64,000 nt of DNA from Yersinia massiliensis CCUG 53443 (GCF_000312485.1 NZ_HE997643.1:1891541-1955540); one strand, 5' to 3'; positions 1 through 9,929 are shown, numbered from the stretch's first letter. The notes: a model not told the origin generated them from the letters alone. A program made the numbers and translations.

Positions 1-33
1 TGAAGGCAATTGAAACAGGCTAATGAACCGATA

Positions 34-564
34 ATGAAAAAAAAATATCACCTGACAGCGGATGAGTTACAACTCTTTAAAGAGTCGATTGCGGGCGCAA
101 AAAAGCTCAAGCAAGACACGATCCTCCACCGTTCGCCGCCTAAATTGGGCCAAAAAATTGCGCCTGAACGATTAATCCAAGAGCAAGTTGATGCCAGCTA
201 TTATTTCTCTGATGAATTCCAGCCACAGTTGGATATGGATGGCCCGACACGTTATGTACGGCCAGGCGTTGATCATTTTGAAGTTAAAAAGTTGCGGCGC
301 GGTGATTATTCACCCGATATGTTTTTAGATTTGCATGGATTAACGCAAAAACAGGCGAAGCAAGAATTGGGCGCATTGATTGCTGCCTGCAAACGCGAAC
401 ATGTCCATTGTGCTTGTGTCATGCATGGTCATGGCAAACATGTTTTGAAGCAGCAAACGCCACTGTGGTTAGCTCAGCACCCAGATGTGCTGGCATTCCA
501 TCAAGCCCCTAAGGAATGGGGAGGAACTGCGGCATTATTGGTTTTGATAGAGCTAGCTGAGTAA
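34..564 (+). CDS. smrB: SmrB, ribosome rescue endonuclease (Smr domain)
   Basis: SmrB recognises collided ribosomes and cleaves the mRNA so that stalled ribosomes can be rescued. The 176-residue protein has an extended N-terminal arm and a C-terminal Smr domain with the DLHGLT motif at residues 99-104 and HGHGKH at 131-136, both typical of the family. The stretch YFSDEFQP and the [10 protein letters not shown] block before the domain match E. coli SmrB (YfcN). An in-frame TTG lies 24 bases upstream, but the ATG at 34 gives the expected family N-terminus MKKK. The C-terminus is slightly shorter than in E. coli. Identification is firm. Confidence 0.95.
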   Translation: MKKKYHLTADELQLFKESIAGAKKLKQDTILHRSPPKLGQKIAPERLIQEQVDASYYFSDEFQPQLDMDGPTRYVRPGVDHFEVKKLRRGDYSPDMFLDLHGLTQKQAKQELGALIAACKREHVHCACVMHGHGKHVLKQQTPLWLAQHPDVLAFHQAPKEWGGTAALLVLIELAE

Positions 565-713
565 TTTGACCGCGCAGGAAGTGAATATAGGAGTACCAAA
601 AAAAGGTGCTCGATTTACCTCGCCATCTACTTACATCACCTGACTCGCGTGTTGGCGTTTAGGTATCAAGCGATAACCTTGGTTTGTTTTTCATCCACAA
701 ACAGAGGTTAAAT

Positions 714-1484
714 ATGAACACGCATAGTCAGGAAAGCACGCTGTCAGCAACAACACGGGTAGAAAGTATACCGAGAGTTTCTGACCTGATGCCATTCAGG
801 TATTACAAGCCTCAGGTGCACTTAGCAAAGAATCCTACTTCATCCAAACTTCCGCATGTGCATAATCGTCCAAACAGAGAAATCACAAAGCCTGATGAGA
901 CTATTGGGAATAATAATATCTACAAAGTTAAACTAGGAGGTGGCTGCAGAGAAATTAATCTCATGGAGGGTTCAAGCGACAACACCCTCGAATTTGGCAG
1001 CGGGATTACCCCTGATATGCTGCATTTTGAAAAATCTCCGCATTTCACTCCATTGTTTCCTAAGTTCACAATCAGTGTGCTTGGTAGTCAATCCGATGAT
1101 AGTGTCATTATTAGTGAGAGTTTGAATGACCGCTTCGCTCTCTCAAGCCGATTCAAAGACATTTCGGTTGACGGCCAAACCCTACCGATGGAAACCATAC
1201 GAACTGCACTGCGTAAAAATGAGCAACCAGTCTGGTTAGCAAAAGAAACGCCTCCAGTTTTGGATAATAAAGTTGTTCCCGTCGTTGAAAAAATTACGGC
1301 CGACACCTTACAAACAACCTATGGTAGCCCGGCAGAAATACAGATGTTGACTAATGCTATGGCTTCATTTGGCGAAAACGGTTTAGTTTCATTTAGCAAG
1401 GATGTCATCAGTGATGTTGCTTCAAATATCTTCAGAGGCATCTCTACCCCTCACGCTTTTCGATTCTTGATGACCACGCTGTAA
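714..1484 (+). CDS. Orphan protein resembling the C-terminal part of haemolysin-type calcium-binding (RTX-like) proteins
   Basis: The 256-residue protein has no signal peptide. Residues 91-163 follow the pattern of the haemolysin-type calcium-binding-related domain: LEFGSGITPDML, then a beta strand, a DDSVII segment, and a VDGQTLPMETI strand. Residues 211-223 (MLTNAMASFGENG) resemble the short tail that often ends large RTX proteins. No glycine-rich nonapeptide repeats and no secretion genes are present, so it looks like a detached C-terminal piece or a small relative. The ATG at 714 follows an AGAGG ribosome site; an in-frame TTG at 684 is less likely. The family assignment is by motif pattern only and function is unknown. 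Confidence 0.6.
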   Translation: MNTHSQESTLSATTRVESIPRVSDLMPFRYYKPQVHLAKNPTSSKLPHVHNRPNREITKPDETIGNNNIYKVKLGGGCREINLMEGSSDNTLEFGSGITPDMLHFEKSPHFTPLFPKFTISVLGSQSDDSVIISESLNDRFALSSRFKDISVDGQTLPMETIRTALRKNEQPVWLAKETPPVLDNKVVPVVEKITADTLQTTYGSPAEIQMLTNAMASFGENGLVSFSKDVISDVASNIFRGISTPHAFRFLMTTL

Positions 1485-1492
1485 AATGACGA

Positions 1493-1524
1493 AAGGCGCA
1501 ATATTTTCATATCGCGCCTTTTTT
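1493..1524 (+). terminator. Rho-independent terminator after the RTX-like orphan
   Basis: A 12-bp stem with one mismatch (AAGGCGC arm and GCGCCTT arm) closes a short T-rich loop and is followed by six T residues. It begins about 10 bases after the stop codon at 1484. Confidence 0.8.
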
Positions 1525-1595
1525 CTCTCAAGAACAATATTTCAAAAGCAATATCTCGAAAACCGTCTCGAAATACCCCCAACACCGCCGCTATT

Positions 1596-2087
1596 TTAGC
1601 CGTGGCAGGCTTTCGCCATTAACTGTGTTGGGCTGACTTGCCAGTCAAAAGTCCCTTTGCCCGTTTCGCTATTTAGCGTGACACACGCGATGGCAGATGT
1701 GGCGAACATCGGCGGGCACTGCCCTGGACAAAGTTCAGCCACCAAATAGCCCACCAGCGGTAAATGCGAAATAATCAACACTGCCTCGTGGTCTTCTTTC
1801 GCGAGCGCTTGCAGATAGCAGCAGATAAAAGCGGCATCCCCACCTGGCGTTAATTCGGGCATCACTTCCTGCTCTGCCGGTAGCGTCATGACGCCACGCA
1901 CAACTTCCAAAGTCTGTTCAGCACGCAAATAAGGACTCACCAGAATCTGATCGACATCGACCGATTGCTCGTTAAGCCAACTTGCTATCTGACGTGATTC
2001 ATCCTGACCACACAGAGTTAGAGGCCTTAACGCATCACTTGCTGCGTCAAGCGCCGCGTCACCGTGACGCATAATGAAAACTTGCAT
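1596..2087 (-). CDS. sixA: SixA, phosphohistidine phosphatase
   Basis: SixA removes phosphate from histidine residues; in E. coli its targets are histidine phosphotransfer proteins, including the nitrogen-related phosphotransferase protein NPr. The 163-residue protein begins with the histidine phosphatase signature MRHGDA, whose His8 would be phosphorylated. It has the downstream SPYLRAEQT arginine block and a second catalytic histidine in SHLPLVGYL (His108). Length fits the family (about 160). It is transcribed alone, with fadJ ending more than 350 bases away on the same strand. Confidence 0.95.
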   Translation of the reverse strand: MQVFIMRHGDAALDAASDALRPLTLCGQDESRQIASWLNEQSVDVDQILVSPYLRAEQTLEVVRGVMTLPAEQEVMPELTPGGDAAFICCYLQALAKEDHEAVLIISHLPLVGYLVAELCPGQCPPMFATSAIACVTLNSETGKGTFDWQVSPTQLMAKACHG

Positions 2088-2467
2088 ATTGCACCGTTTT
2101 TGTTAACAAAATAACGCTATACAGAAACGCTTTGCGTGCTGTACCGCCGAAACCTTTACCCGAAGATAAAGAAACTTCATAACGATAACGCGCCGTCTCT
2201 CTATGGCGGCCGGGCATTTTGCCTGAAACTTAAAGTAAATAAAATGGCTGTTTTCACACCGGTTACTCCGGCAGCCACCCCTAATTGGTTACATAATAAC
2301 CATATCAATAGCTTAATCCAAACTCTACTACCTGCCAATAAATAGCGATTAATTCATTTTGGCACGAATAGTCACTTCACGTGATTCCGGCTTAAGGTAG
2401 CGCGGGTTGTCCCCTGTGTACAGCCACCTTAACCGCAAGAATTGCAGGCAGTGATCCTGCTCACACT
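2088..2467. other. Intergenic region between fadJ and sixA
   Basis: No convincing gene is seen. A 69-codon open frame at 2136-2345 on the plus strand lacks a ribosome site and recognisable features. A dyad at about 2393-2434 (TTAAGGT...ACCTTAA, with GC pairs inside) can form a hairpin downstream of fadJ, but no T-run follows, so it may be a processing or stability element. The sixA promoter should lie near 2088-2150. Confidence 0.4.
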
Positions 2468-4714
2468 CTAAACAACAGGGTTTACAGACGCCGTATTATC
2501 GCTACTTTCCTCTGGATAAAAGCGCTGCTGATGTTCAGCCATGGTGACCAGTAACGGGCAAGGCTCAAAACGATCACCGTACTGTTGCGCCAATAATTTA
2601 AGCGTTTTCACGACGGTATCGACACCCAAACTGTCCATATATCGGAATGGCCCACCAAGGAACGGCGGGAAGCCAATGCCAAACACGGCGCCAATGTCAC
2701 CATCACGTGCATTGCGAATGATAGACTCATCTAAGCAGCGAGCAGCCTCGTTCAGCATCATCATCGTGCATCGCTGCGCTATCACAGCCGCGCCAAGGTG
2801 GGCTTTAGGAGTGACGCCAAGTAACACATAAACACTAGGATCCACTTGTTTTGCCGTGTTTCGTCTCCACTTAAAGCCACTGCTTTTTTTGGCAGGATAT
2901 AAATAAAATCCACGGCCGTTTTTACGCCCTTTACGGCCATCTTGCAAAATGACATCAAACGACGGCGGCGCTGCAAAACGTGGCCCTAATTGTTCAACCA
3001 GAATTGGCATAATTTTAGTTCCCACATCAATACCGACTTCATCCAGTAATGTGATCGGCCCCACTGGGAAACCAAAATCGACCAAGGCGCTGTCGATAGA
3101 CTCGATAGGTTCACCGTCTAGCAAGCAGCGGGCAGCCTCATTGATATAAGGAGTCAAAATGCGATTGACATAGAAGCCGGCGCGATCAGCCACCACAATG
3201 GCTGTTTTCCCCTGTTTGCGGGCTAAAGCCACTGTTGTAGCGATAGTTTCTTCGCTGGTTTTTACATGGGGGATAACTTCAACCAACGGCATTTTATCGA
3301 CGGGACTAAAGTAATGCAGCCCGATGACTTGCTCGGGTCGCTGCGCCTGAGCTGCAATTTGGCTGATAGGCAATGACGATGTATTGGAGGCAAAAATGGT
3401 ATGCGCCGCGCCAAAACGCTCAATATCTGCGACCATTTGTTGCTTCAAAGATAAATCTTCAAATACCGCTTCAACCACGATATCGATGGTGTCAAAACCA
3501 TGGTAATCCGTGCTACCGGAAATCAGCATCATCTGTCGTTGCCGCTCAGCGGGGCGCATCCGTTTACTACGCACGCGTTTACCTAGAGCGTCCCATGTAT
3601 ATTTGAGTGCCTGATTGATCCCTTGCGGATTAATATCTTTGATGCGCACCGGTAACTCAGCGCGGGTTGCGGTGACATTCGCAATGCCGCCGCCCATCAG
3701 GCCGCCACCAAGCACCCCAACACGGTGAATAACACGAGGTTGTGCATCCCCGCCGGTTTCTTTTTTCAGTGATGTAGTGGCAAAAAACAAGCTGCGCAAT
3801 GCCGCAGATTGCGGAGTCATGGCTAATTCACCAAATGCGGTCGCTTCAGCCTCATAACCACTGGCACTGCCGTGATCCAGCCCCTTACGCACCACGTCAA
3901 TAATACGTTCAGCCGCCGGATAATGGCCTTTGGTCTTCGCCAGCGTTTTCTTGCGCACAAGGCTAAAGAGGAGTGCTTTACCTAACGGCCCACTGAGCAA
4001 ACGCTCTTGCCAAGGCAATACGGGCTTATCGAGCCAACCGGCTTTGGCTCGTTCGATAGCCACTTCCAGCAAAATATCTCGTGGTACAGCATCGTCCACC
4101 AGCCCCATTTTAAGCGCCTGGCGAGCACGAACCTGCCTGCCTGTCAGAATCATATCCAACGCCTTGCTAACGCCCACTAGGCGCGGTAAGCGTTGTGTAC
4201 CGCCAGAACCGGGCAGTAAACCCAGTTGTACTTCAGGCAGCCCCAGTACTGTTTTATCGTCCAATGAACAGATACGACTGTGGCACGCCAGCGCCAGCTC
4301 TAAGCCTCCGCCGAGACAAGCCCCATGGATAGCCGCGACCACTGGCACCGGGAATGCAGCGATTTGAGCCAAGATTGATTGCCCTTTTTGGGCTAATTTC
4401 CGCGCATCTTGCGCGCTACGGCAAGCTGCAATCATGGTGATATCAGCCCCCGCAATAAATGAATCTGGTTTACCTGAAATCACCACCAGACCCTGTAATT
4501 GCGGCAAAGCCTGCGCTTGTTGCAGTATTTCGGCGATTTGTGCTGCAAATTCAGCCTTTAAGGTATTCACTTTATCGCCAACAACATCGATAGTGATCAC
4601 CCCGATATTGTCAGGCCGAAGACTGAGGCTAAATACAGAGGGAGTCACTGCTGCGGCCTCTACGTTTACGACCTTCGGCTCATCACGGGTATTAAGTCCG
4701 TTTACCTGATTCAT
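2468..4714 (-). CDS. fadJ: FadJ, anaerobic fatty-acid oxidation complex alpha subunit
   Basis: FadJ carries enoyl-CoA hydratase and 3-hydroxyacyl-CoA dehydrogenase activities and works with the thiolase FadI. The 748-residue protein has an N-terminal crotonase domain with the FIAGAD oxyanion-hole segment at 86-91 and the two catalytic glutamates expected near Glu139 (LGGGLE) and Glu161 (GLPEVQLG). An NAD-binding fold begins at about residue 331 ([12 protein letters not shown]), followed by the [14 protein letters not shown] dehydrogenase motif. It is somewhat longer than E. coli FadJ (714) because of an N-terminal extension. The start codon shares one base with the fadI stop, so the two genes are translationally coupled. 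Confidence 0.97.
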   Translation of the reverse strand: MNQVNGLNTRDEPKVVNVEAAAVTPSVFSLSLRPDNIGVITIDVVGDKVNTLKAEFAAQIAEILQQAQALPQLQGLVVISGKPDSFIAGADITMIAACRSAQDARKLAQKGQSILAQIAAFPVPVVAAIHGACLGGGLELALACHSRICSLDDKTVLGLPEVQLGLLPGSGGTQRLPRLVGVSKALDMILTGRQVRARQALKMGLVDDAVPRDILLEVAIERAKAGWLDKPVLPWQERLLSGPLGKALLFSLVRKKTLAKTKGHYPAAERIIDVVRKGLDHGSASGYEAEATAFGELAMTPQSAALRSLFFATTSLKKETGGDAQPRVIHRVGVLGGGLMGGGIANVTATRAELPVRIKDINPQGINQALKYTWDALGKRVRSKRMRPAERQRQMMLISGSTDYHGFDTIDIVVEAVFEDLSLKQQMVADIERFGAAHTIFASNTSSLPISQIAAQAQRPEQVIGLHYFSPVDKMPLVEVIPHVKTSEETIATTVALARKQGKTAIVVADRAGFYVNRILTPYINEAARCLLDGEPIESIDSALVDFGFPVGPITLLDEVGIDVGTKIMPILVEQLGPRFAAPPSFDVILQDGRKGRKNGRGFYLYPAKKSSGFKWRRNTAKQVDPSVYVLLGVTPKAHLGAAVIAQRCTMMMLNEAARCLDESIIRNARDGDIGAVFGIGFPPFLGGPFRYMDSLGVDTVVKTLKLLAQQYGDRFEPCPLLVTMAEHQQRFYPEESSDNTASVNPVV

Positions 4715-6024
4715 TACTCCACCTCCAAAATCATCGCGGCACCTAATCCACCGGCAGCACAGGCGGTGGTTAACCCTAACCCGCCGCCACGGCGACGCAA
4801 TTCATTCAATGTTTGGGTAATCATACGTGCGCCAGTGGCCGCAAAGGGGTGACCATAAGCAATTGAGCCACCCAACACGTTGAACTTGCTCATATCAACT
4901 TCACCGATAGCTTGGCTACGCCCCAATTTTTCACGCGCAAAAGTCTCGCTGGCAAACATTTTCAAGTTCGCCAGTGTTTGTGCCGCAAAGGCCTCATGCA
5001 TATCAATCAAGGTTAAATCTGCCAGTGTGATACCCGCACGTTCAAGTGCCAGTGGCGTTGCATAAGAGGGGCCTAACAGCATGTCTTGCCAAACATCAAT
5101 GGCAGAAAAAGCAAAACTGCGCAGGTAACCTAATGGCTGCAGACCGAGCGCTTTCGCTTTTGATTCGCTCATCATCATCACTGCCGCTGCACCGTCAGTC
5201 AGTGGCGTACTATTGGCTGCCGTGACACTGCCGTGCTTGCGATCAAACGCTGGGCGCAGTTTAGCGTATTGCGCCAACGTGGAATCTTTGCGGATATTGT
5301 TATCTTCGGCAATCGCATCACGATAAGGCGGGATATAGGCCGTCATGACTTCATCCTGCAAGAGCCCCTGCTGCCAAGCTTGTGCCGCCATTTGATGCGA
5401 GCGCAACGCTAATGCATCCTGATCTTCACGGCTAATACCATAGGTTTTTGCCATCTGCTCAGCCGTATCTCCCATACGTAAACCCGTGGAATACTCTGCC
5501 ACTGCGGGGGCTACGGGTAGGAGGTCACGTAATTTTAATCGGCTGAACAATTTGAGGCGCTGAGATAAAGTGCGCGCTTTGTTGACGTCAACCAAGGTGC
5601 GCGCCAGCGCTTTGCTGACACCGATTGGCAACACGGAAGAGGAATCGGCCCCCCCAGCAATCCCCACCGTCACTGAGCCCGCAATAATACTTTCCGCAAC
5701 ATTAGCCACCGCCTGAAAGCTGGTGGCGCAGGCACGTGAGACACTGTAGGCATCGGTATGCACACTCATGCCCGTGCCCAAGACAATTTCGCGAGCGATA
5801 TTGGGCGCTTCCGGCATTTGCACGACTTGGCCGAACACCAATTGATCGATGAATTCAGGAGCGACACCACTGCGAGCCAGCAATTCGCTGACCACCATTT
5901 TGCCCAAATCGACGGCGGGCACGCCATGGTAAGCAGTTGCCTGCTTGGCAAAAGGGGTCCGCAGGCCGCTGACGATGGCAATACGATCGCCCTGACGCGT
6001 CACTAGCGGTAATGGCTTACTCAT
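4714..6024 (-). CDS. fadI: FadI, 3-ketoacyl-CoA thiolase
   Basis: FadI catalyses thiolytic cleavage of 3-ketoacyl-CoA in the FadIJ beta-oxidation complex. The 436-residue protein matches the E. coli length exactly. Thiolase landmarks are present: acylated cysteine Cys99 in SRACATS, the HEAFAAQ histidine, the GGSIAYGHP block, and the C-terminal [10 protein letters not shown] cysteine. The frame stays open 46 codons further upstream, but the ATG at 6024 has a GGGAG ribosome site and gives the family N-terminus MSKPLP. It is the first gene of fadIJ, with a FadR-like operator about 55 bases upstream. Confidence 0.97.
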   Translation of the reverse strand: MSKPLPLVTRQGDRIAIVSGLRTPFAKQATAYHGVPAVDLGKMVVSELLARSGVAPEFIDQLVFGQVVQMPEAPNIAREIVLGTGMSVHTDAYSVSRACATSFQAVANVAESIIAGSVTVGIAGGADSSSVLPIGVSKALARTLVDVNKARTLSQRLKLFSRLKLRDLLPVAPAVAEYSTGLRMGDTAEQMAKTYGISREDQDALALRSHQMAAQAWQQGLLQDEVMTAYIPPYRDAIAEDNNIRKDSTLAQYAKLRPAFDRKHGSVTAANSTPLTDGAAAVMMMSESKAKALGLQPLGYLRSFAFSAIDVWQDMLLGPSYATPLALERAGITLADLTLIDMHEAFAAQTLANLKMFASETFAREKLGRSQAIGEVDMSKFNVLGGSIAYGHPFAATGARMITQTLNELRRRGGGLGLTTACAAGGLGAAMILEVE

Positions 6025-6078
6025 AAACGCTCCCGATAAATAAAGATGGCTGTTGTGAATATAGCAAAGTAATAAAGA

Positions 6079-6095
6079 ACAGGTCTGACCTGATC
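6079..6095. promoter_or_regulatory. FadR operator of fadIJ
   Basis: The near-palindrome ACAGGTCTGACCTGATC matches the FadR consensus (CTGGTnnGACCAG type) and lies about 55 bases upstream of fadI, as expected for repression by FadR in the absence of long-chain acyl-CoA. Confidence 0.75.
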
Positions 6096-6280
6096 TAATG
6101 ATTGTTAACCAAATATTTACATTCGGTAAACCTATAGAACGGGAAAGTGAGAGCAGGAGCAACTTTTTGATGTAAAAACTGCTTGGTGTAAAAACTACGG
6201 GAACGGGGAGAAGAAACGAAAGTAGAATTGTCTCAGCGGAAACAATGCATTTAACGCAATAAATTCATTAAAGAAAGATA

Positions 6281-6309
6281 AAAAAACGCGAAGCCTAAAG
6301 CTCCGCGTT
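6281..6309 (-). terminator. Terminator of yfcZ
   Basis: On the minus strand a 9-bp stem with one mismatch (ACGCGGAGC with GCTTCGCGT) is followed by T7. It sits about 35 bases after the yfcZ stop. Confidence 0.75.
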
Positions 6310-6342
6310 AGATGATAGCCAGTTTAGATATCAGCGTGAATA

Positions 6343-6654
6343 TTAACGCAAGCCCAACTGGAAAATCATGGTTTCTGCTTGGCAGGAGAAAGTGAAATCT
6401 ATCGTTAAGCGTACGCCCCCCTCAACGTCTTCCAGTTTATGCTCAATCAGGCAAGGCTCTGACTCAACGGCGCGGGCTTTCTCGGTCAGCGATTTCAGCA
6501 TAGCTTCTGCGTCAGCGCGGTTGTCAAACACGCAGCTATAGGATGCAGTACAGTCAGTATTGTCCATGACAGTGCCAACATCTACGCAGCAACATGCTGC
6601 CGTTTCCTCAGCACTACAACGGTTTTTGATTGGACGATCGGTTGTATCTGACAT
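6343..6654 (-). CDS. yfcZ: YfcZ/YiiS family protein (DUF406)
   Basis: A small 103-residue protein of the YfcZ/YiiS family, whose biochemical role is not established. It contains the conserved cysteine block ACCCVDVGTVMDNTDC near the N-terminus, the KARAVESEPC segment and the C-terminal FQLGLR. It lies between fadI and fadL, as in E. coli. The ATG at 6654 is preceded by GAGGAG; an upstream in-frame TTG is not needed. A terminator follows. Confidence 0.92.
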   Translation of the reverse strand: MSDTTDRPIKNRCSAEETAACCCVDVGTVMDNTDCTASYSCVFDNRADAEAMLKSLTEKARAVESEPCLIEHKLEDVEGGVRLTIDFTFSCQAETMIFQLGLR

Positions 6655-6825
6655 CTTCAATTCTCCTCAACGGACATTTCAAAATAGGTGAAAATTGCCT
6701 AGCAGCGAGCGCAAATAGTAATTAATACAAAAAAAAGTCAATTTGGCGTAGAAAAATTTTTCTCTGCTGTTATTTTACTCCCGCAAACACGAAGGCACTA
6801 GAACTTACTGTTTATAGGCTTATTA

Positions 6826-6841
6826 AGTGATGGATATCACA
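6826..6841. promoter_or_regulatory. Likely CRP binding site upstream of fadL
   Basis: AGTGA-TGGATA-TCACA differs from the CRP consensus TGTGA-N6-TCACA at one position. It lies about 245 bases before the fadL start. The E. coli fadL gene is known to respond to cAMP-CRP, which fits. Confidence 0.55.
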
Positions 6842-6965
6842 GTCATTTTGTTACTTTGCTCATCAATAGCGCATTAATTGATATGCAAATGTAAGTTTTT
6901 TGTTAACTTCGTCTATTTTTTGCGATCAAATTTGAACAAATCTTAAAACATACTTGCAACACTCA

Positions 6966-7005
6966 TACAGGTCGGACCTATACTTCAGCCACTGGTCTGC
7001 TTTGT
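6966..7005. promoter_or_regulatory. FadR operator region of fadL
   Basis: A good FadR-like palindrome (AGGTCGGACCT core, 6966-6982) is followed by a weaker copy beginning ACTGGTCTG at about 6989-7005. Two FadR sites near the promoter are also the arrangement in E. coli fadL. The leader to the ATG at 7085 is about 80-100 bases. Confidence 0.6.
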
Positions 7006-7084
7006 CTGACAGATAACGGACCCTACAATCCCGCATTCTCTTGTTACGGTATGTAACATTAATTAAAACAATGAGGTTTTGGTC

Positions 7085-8353
7085 ATGAACCAGAAAAACC
7101 TGTTTACCCGATCAGCTCTGGCAGCTGCAGTAGCAATTATCTCTTCAAACGTATCTGCGGCGGGTTTCCAACTGAATGAATATTCAGCCGCTGCATTGGG
7201 CCGCTCTTTCTCTGGTGAAGGCGCAGTTGCCGACAACGCATCCGTTGGTAGCCGCAACCCCGCCGCAATGACTATGTTTGACCGTCCTTCATTCTCTGGC
7301 GGTTTGGTCTATGTCGATCCTGACGTCAATATCAGTGGTACGTCACCTGTTAGTCGTCGTAGCACTGACGCCAATAACATTGCGCCATCAGAGTGGATTC
7401 CAAACATTCACTTTATTATGCCGCTGAACGAACAATGGGCAATTGGTGCCTCCGGTACCTCAAACTACGGATTGGCAACTGAATTCAACGATGATTATAT
7501 TGTCGGTTCGCTGGGTGGGCAGACCGACCTTAAAACCGCTAACCTGAACTTGGCAGCAGCTTATCGTCTAAATGAAAACTTCAGTTTCGGTCTGGGCTTT
7601 AACGCGGTTTATGCCGATGCGAAGATCGTACGTCATATTGGTGAGCTGGGTGGCCCAACCATTCCAGCAAGAACAGAAGTCACCCGTATGGAAGGTAAAG
7701 AGTGGGGCTATGGCTGGAACGCCGGTATCCTGTATGAAGTGGATAAAGAAAACCGTTACAGCTTCACTTACCGTTCAAAAGTTAAAATTGATTTTGATGG
7801 CGATTTCAGCAGCCAGTTACCACCACCTAGAGGCACTGGCGGTGCCATCATCCCTGGCGCGTTAACCCTGAACCTGCCAGAAGTTTGGGAAGTGTCCGGC
7901 TACAACAGAGTCGCGCCGCAATGGGCAATTCACTATAGCTTGGCCTACACCAGTTGGAGCCAATTCAAAGAGTTGAAAGCAACCGGAACCAACGGCCAGG
8001 TACTGTTTGAGAAGGATGAAGGGTTCAAAGATGCTTACCGTATCGCGTTAGGTACCACCTATTACTACGATGATAATTGGACCTTCCGTACTGGTATCGC
8101 GTTTGATGATAGCCCAGTTCCAGCCAATAACCGTACTATCTCTATTCCAGACCAAGACCGTTTCTGGATAAGTGCTGGTACCACTTACGCCTTCAACAAA
8201 GATGCATCTGTTGACGTCGGTATCTCCTATATGCACGGCCAGAACGTGCGTATCACTGAAAGAACACCGCCAGCGTTGGGTAATGTTGAGTACCAATTCG
8301 ACTCAAAAGGTACTGCACTGCTGTACGGCGTTAACTTTAACTACTCCTTCTAA
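7085..8353 (+). CDS. fadL: FadL, outer-membrane long-chain fatty acid transporter
   Basis: FadL is the 14-stranded outer-membrane barrel that brings long-chain fatty acids into the periplasm. The 422-residue precursor has a signal peptide (residues 1 to about 25, ending NVSA) and a mature start at [21 protein letters not shown], the hatch-domain signature. The NPA motif follows at GSRNPAAM. Alternating barrel strands run to a terminal aromatic residue (NFNYSF), the usual signal for outer-membrane assembly. The ATG at 7085 follows GAGG; a TTG two codons earlier is ignored. Control is presumably by FadR and CRP through the sites upstream. Confidence 0.97.
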   Translation: MNQKNLFTRSALAAAVAIISSNVSAAGFQLNEYSAAALGRSFSGEGAVADNASVGSRNPAAMTMFDRPSFSGGLVYVDPDVNISGTSPVSRRSTDANNIAPSEWIPNIHFIMPLNEQWAIGASGTSNYGLATEFNDDYIVGSLGGQTDLKTANLNLAAAYRLNENFSFGLGFNAVYADAKIVRHIGELGGPTIPARTEVTRMEGKEWGYGWNAGILYEVDKENRYSFTYRSKVKIDFDGDFSSQLPPPRGTGGAIIPGALTLNLPEVWEVSGYNRVAPQWAIHYSLAYTSWSQFKELKATGTNGQVLFEKDEGFKDAYRIALGTTYYYDDNWTFRTGIAFDDSPVPANNRTISIPDQDRFWISAGTTYAFNKDASVDVGISYMHGQNVRITERTPPALGNVEYQFDSKGTALLYGVNFNYSF

Positions 8354-8380
8354 TCAGTTGATATTCGCATCTCTATGCCC

Positions 8381-8410
8381 ACAAAAAAGCGCCTTTCGGC
8401 GCTTTTTTTA
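8381..8410. terminator. Bidirectional terminator between fadL and the mazEF-type pair (copy 1 of a 30-bp repeat)
   Basis: The stem AGCGCC-TTTC-GGCGCT is flanked by A6 on one side and T7 on the other, so it can serve both fadL and the convergent toxin gene. The same 30 bases recur exactly at 9099-9128. Confidence 0.85.
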
Positions 8411-8435
8411 TATATTACTTTTTATTAACAGTTAG

Positions 8436-8780
8436 TTAAGCAATCAAGTGCTCGCCACCGATTAGAGGAATAAGCCTCGCTAATACCTCATCATATAAGC
8501 CAGCTTCGGACTCAATGACAAATTTGGCTTTGCGCTGACGCCAGTCAAAAGTTTGTATTAATGTCGTTGCCACTACGCAGGGCGTATCCAAGTTGGTGAC
8601 CGAGACTTCTGTCGGTGAACCACGGACGCTACTACTGACTGGGCAACACATCACCAGCCCCGTAAGCCGGTTATAAGTTTCATGCGAAAGAATTAACGCG
8701 GGACGATATTTACCAATTTCTTTTCCTTTCGTTGGCTCAAAATCCAACCAACAAATATCACCACGCTTTGGTATATACAT
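8436..8780 (-). CDS. PemK/MazF-type toxin (endoribonuclease)
   Basis: MazF-family toxins cleave mRNA at short sequences and slow growth when their antitoxin is degraded. The 114-residue protein begins MYIPKRGDICWLDFEPTKGKEI, followed by KYRPALILS and a VSSSVRGSPTEV segment, all characteristic of the MazF/PemK/ChpB fold. Its start codon shares one base with the stop of the upstream antitoxin, the normal arrangement for this pair. It ends just before the terminator it shares with fadL. The exact subfamily (MazF, ChpB or PemK) cannot be decided by eye. Confidence 0.9.
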   Translation of the reverse strand: MYIPKRGDICWLDFEPTKGKEIGKYRPALILSHETYNRLTGLVMCCPVSSSVRGSPTEVSVTNLDTPCVVATTLIQTFDWRQRKAKFVIESEAGLYDEVLARLIPLIGGEHLIA

Positions 8781-9028
8781 TAATAATCAAACTCCCTTTC
8801 CGTGGGATCGCTCCGTTCATCCGCATGAGCTGTGTAAGCGGTCAGACCGGCCAGTAAACTCTCTTCGGTAAGCGGTTTTTTAACCACTTTTTGAATGACT
8901 AATCCCTGTTCACTAATATCAATATCGACGGTATCACCGACTTCAAAATTTGGGATGGTTTTTAGATTACCGGATAAACGTAATGCAACGCTATTACCCC
9001 ACTTTAACAATGTAGCTTGGGCACGCAT
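8780..9028 (-). CDS. MazE-type antitoxin (AbrB-like swapped-hairpin fold)
   Basis: The 82-residue protein begins MRAQATLLKWGNSVALRLS, the DNA-binding swapped-hairpin signature of MazE/PemI antitoxins. Its acidic, probably disordered C-terminus (ERSDPTEREFDY) would wrap the toxin. The ATG at 9028 follows a strong AGGAGG site; an in-frame start 15 bases upstream is less likely. It is transcribed first and coupled to the toxin gene. It probably represses its own promoter through the repeats at 9052-9098. Confidence 0.88.
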   Translation of the reverse strand: MRAQATLLKWGNSVALRLSGNLKTIPNFEVGDTVDIDISEQGLVIQKVVKKPLTEESLLAGLTAYTAHADERSDPTEREFDY

Positions 9029-9051
9029 GAAAACCTCCTGCACTTTGTGTC

Positions 9052-9100
9052 ATCTACGATGAGTATACACAACGATTCCACGTAGATACATCGTAGATAC
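9052..9100. promoter_or_regulatory. Operator/promoter repeats of the mazEF-type pair
   Basis: ATCTACGAT (9052-9060) is inverted relative to ATCGTAGAT (9090-9098), and CGTAGATAC occurs twice in tandem (9081-9089 and 9092-9100). Such repeats upstream of the antitoxin fit autorepression by the toxin-antitoxin complex. Confidence 0.55.
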
Positions 9101-9128
9101 AAAAAAGCGCCTTTCGGCGCTTTTTTTA
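9099..9128. terminator. Terminator of mlaA (copy 2 of the 30-bp repeat)
   Basis: Identical over 30 bases to 8381-8410. It lies about 37 bases after the mlaA stop and directly upstream of the antitoxin promoter region. Confidence 0.85.
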
Positions 9129-9164
9129 CATTCTGCTTTCATCACTGTTGGCTGACTGAATCGA

Positions 9165-9929
9165 TCAGTTTGCTGAGTCGATGCTGTCCAAATCGCCCTC
9201 AATGGCCTGAGCATTTGAGTTGACTTCCGGTTTCAACTGCCCGCCACTCGCTAAGAAATCATAGCGCTGGAAGTACGCTTCACGCACCATCAAATATGGG
9301 TCTGAGGAGTTACGCAGCAAGCCATCTGAATCTAGCAGTTGTGCACGCGTCTCTATCCCTTCAACCATCCATTTACCGGCTGACATCCAGAAGGTGAGAT
9401 AGCTTAACACCGGATAGACGAAATCGACTGCGTCCCCGCCATCCTCACGGATCGTGAAACTGCCGTACCCTGGAAGTACCACATAGGGCCCATAACCGAC
9501 ATTATAATGGCCCAGCGTGCTACCAAAGCGATGCGGAACTTCCTTCGCCAGTTTAGGGTTCGCCATGCCAGCAACATCAATCAAGCCACCCATACCTAAA
9601 ATAGTGTTCAGGAAGAAGCGGTTAAAGTGCTTCATAGCGTTATAGGGGTCACCCACCAAGAAGCTGTTGACCATGCTCGCAGGCTCTTCAAGGTTCCCCA
9701 AGAAGTTACTCATGCCATTACGCGCCGGTTGCGGTACATAATCACGCCAGACAACGGCAACTGGGCGCACGACATAAGGATCAAGAACTTCATAGTTGAA
9801 ATTGAACATTGCCCGGTTAAAACCTTCTAGCGGATCCGAGCGGCCTTGCTCACTGTGATCCGGCGAGCTACTGGCACACCCGACTAATAGTACGGTTGCA
9901 AAAGCCAGCCCAATCAGGCGGTAGTTCAT
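9165..9929 (-). CDS. mlaA: MlaA (VacJ), outer-membrane lipid asymmetry lipoprotein
   Basis: MlaA removes mislocalised phospholipids from the outer leaflet of the outer membrane and passes them to the Mla pathway. The 254-residue precursor has a lipoprotein signal with lipobox LLVGC (Cys18). Family landmarks follow: SDPLEGFNRAMFNFN, the PARNGMSNFLGNL block, and GYGPYVVLPGYGSFTIRE. The ATG at 9929 is chosen because the in-frame ATG four codons upstream would overlap the GGAGAAAC ribosome site. In E. coli the gene is also next to fadL. Confidence 0.96.
   Translation of the reverse strand: MNYRLIGLAFATVLLVGCASSSPDHSEQGRSDPLEGFNRAMFNFNYEVLDPYVVRPVAVVWRDYVPQPARNGMSNFLGNLEEPASMVNSFLVGDPYNAMKHFNRFFLNTILGMGGLIDVAGMANPKLAKEVPHRFGSTLGHYNVGYGPYVVLPGYGSFTIREDGGDAVDFVYPVLSYLTFWMSAGKWMVEGIETRAQLLDSDGLLRNSSDPYLMVREAYFQRYDFLASGGQLKPEVNSNAQAIEGDLDSIDSAN

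Noticed and set aside
2136..2345. A 69-codon frame in the sixA-fadJ gap
   Set aside because: No ribosome site, no recognisable motif, and it overlaps the presumed sixA promoter region.
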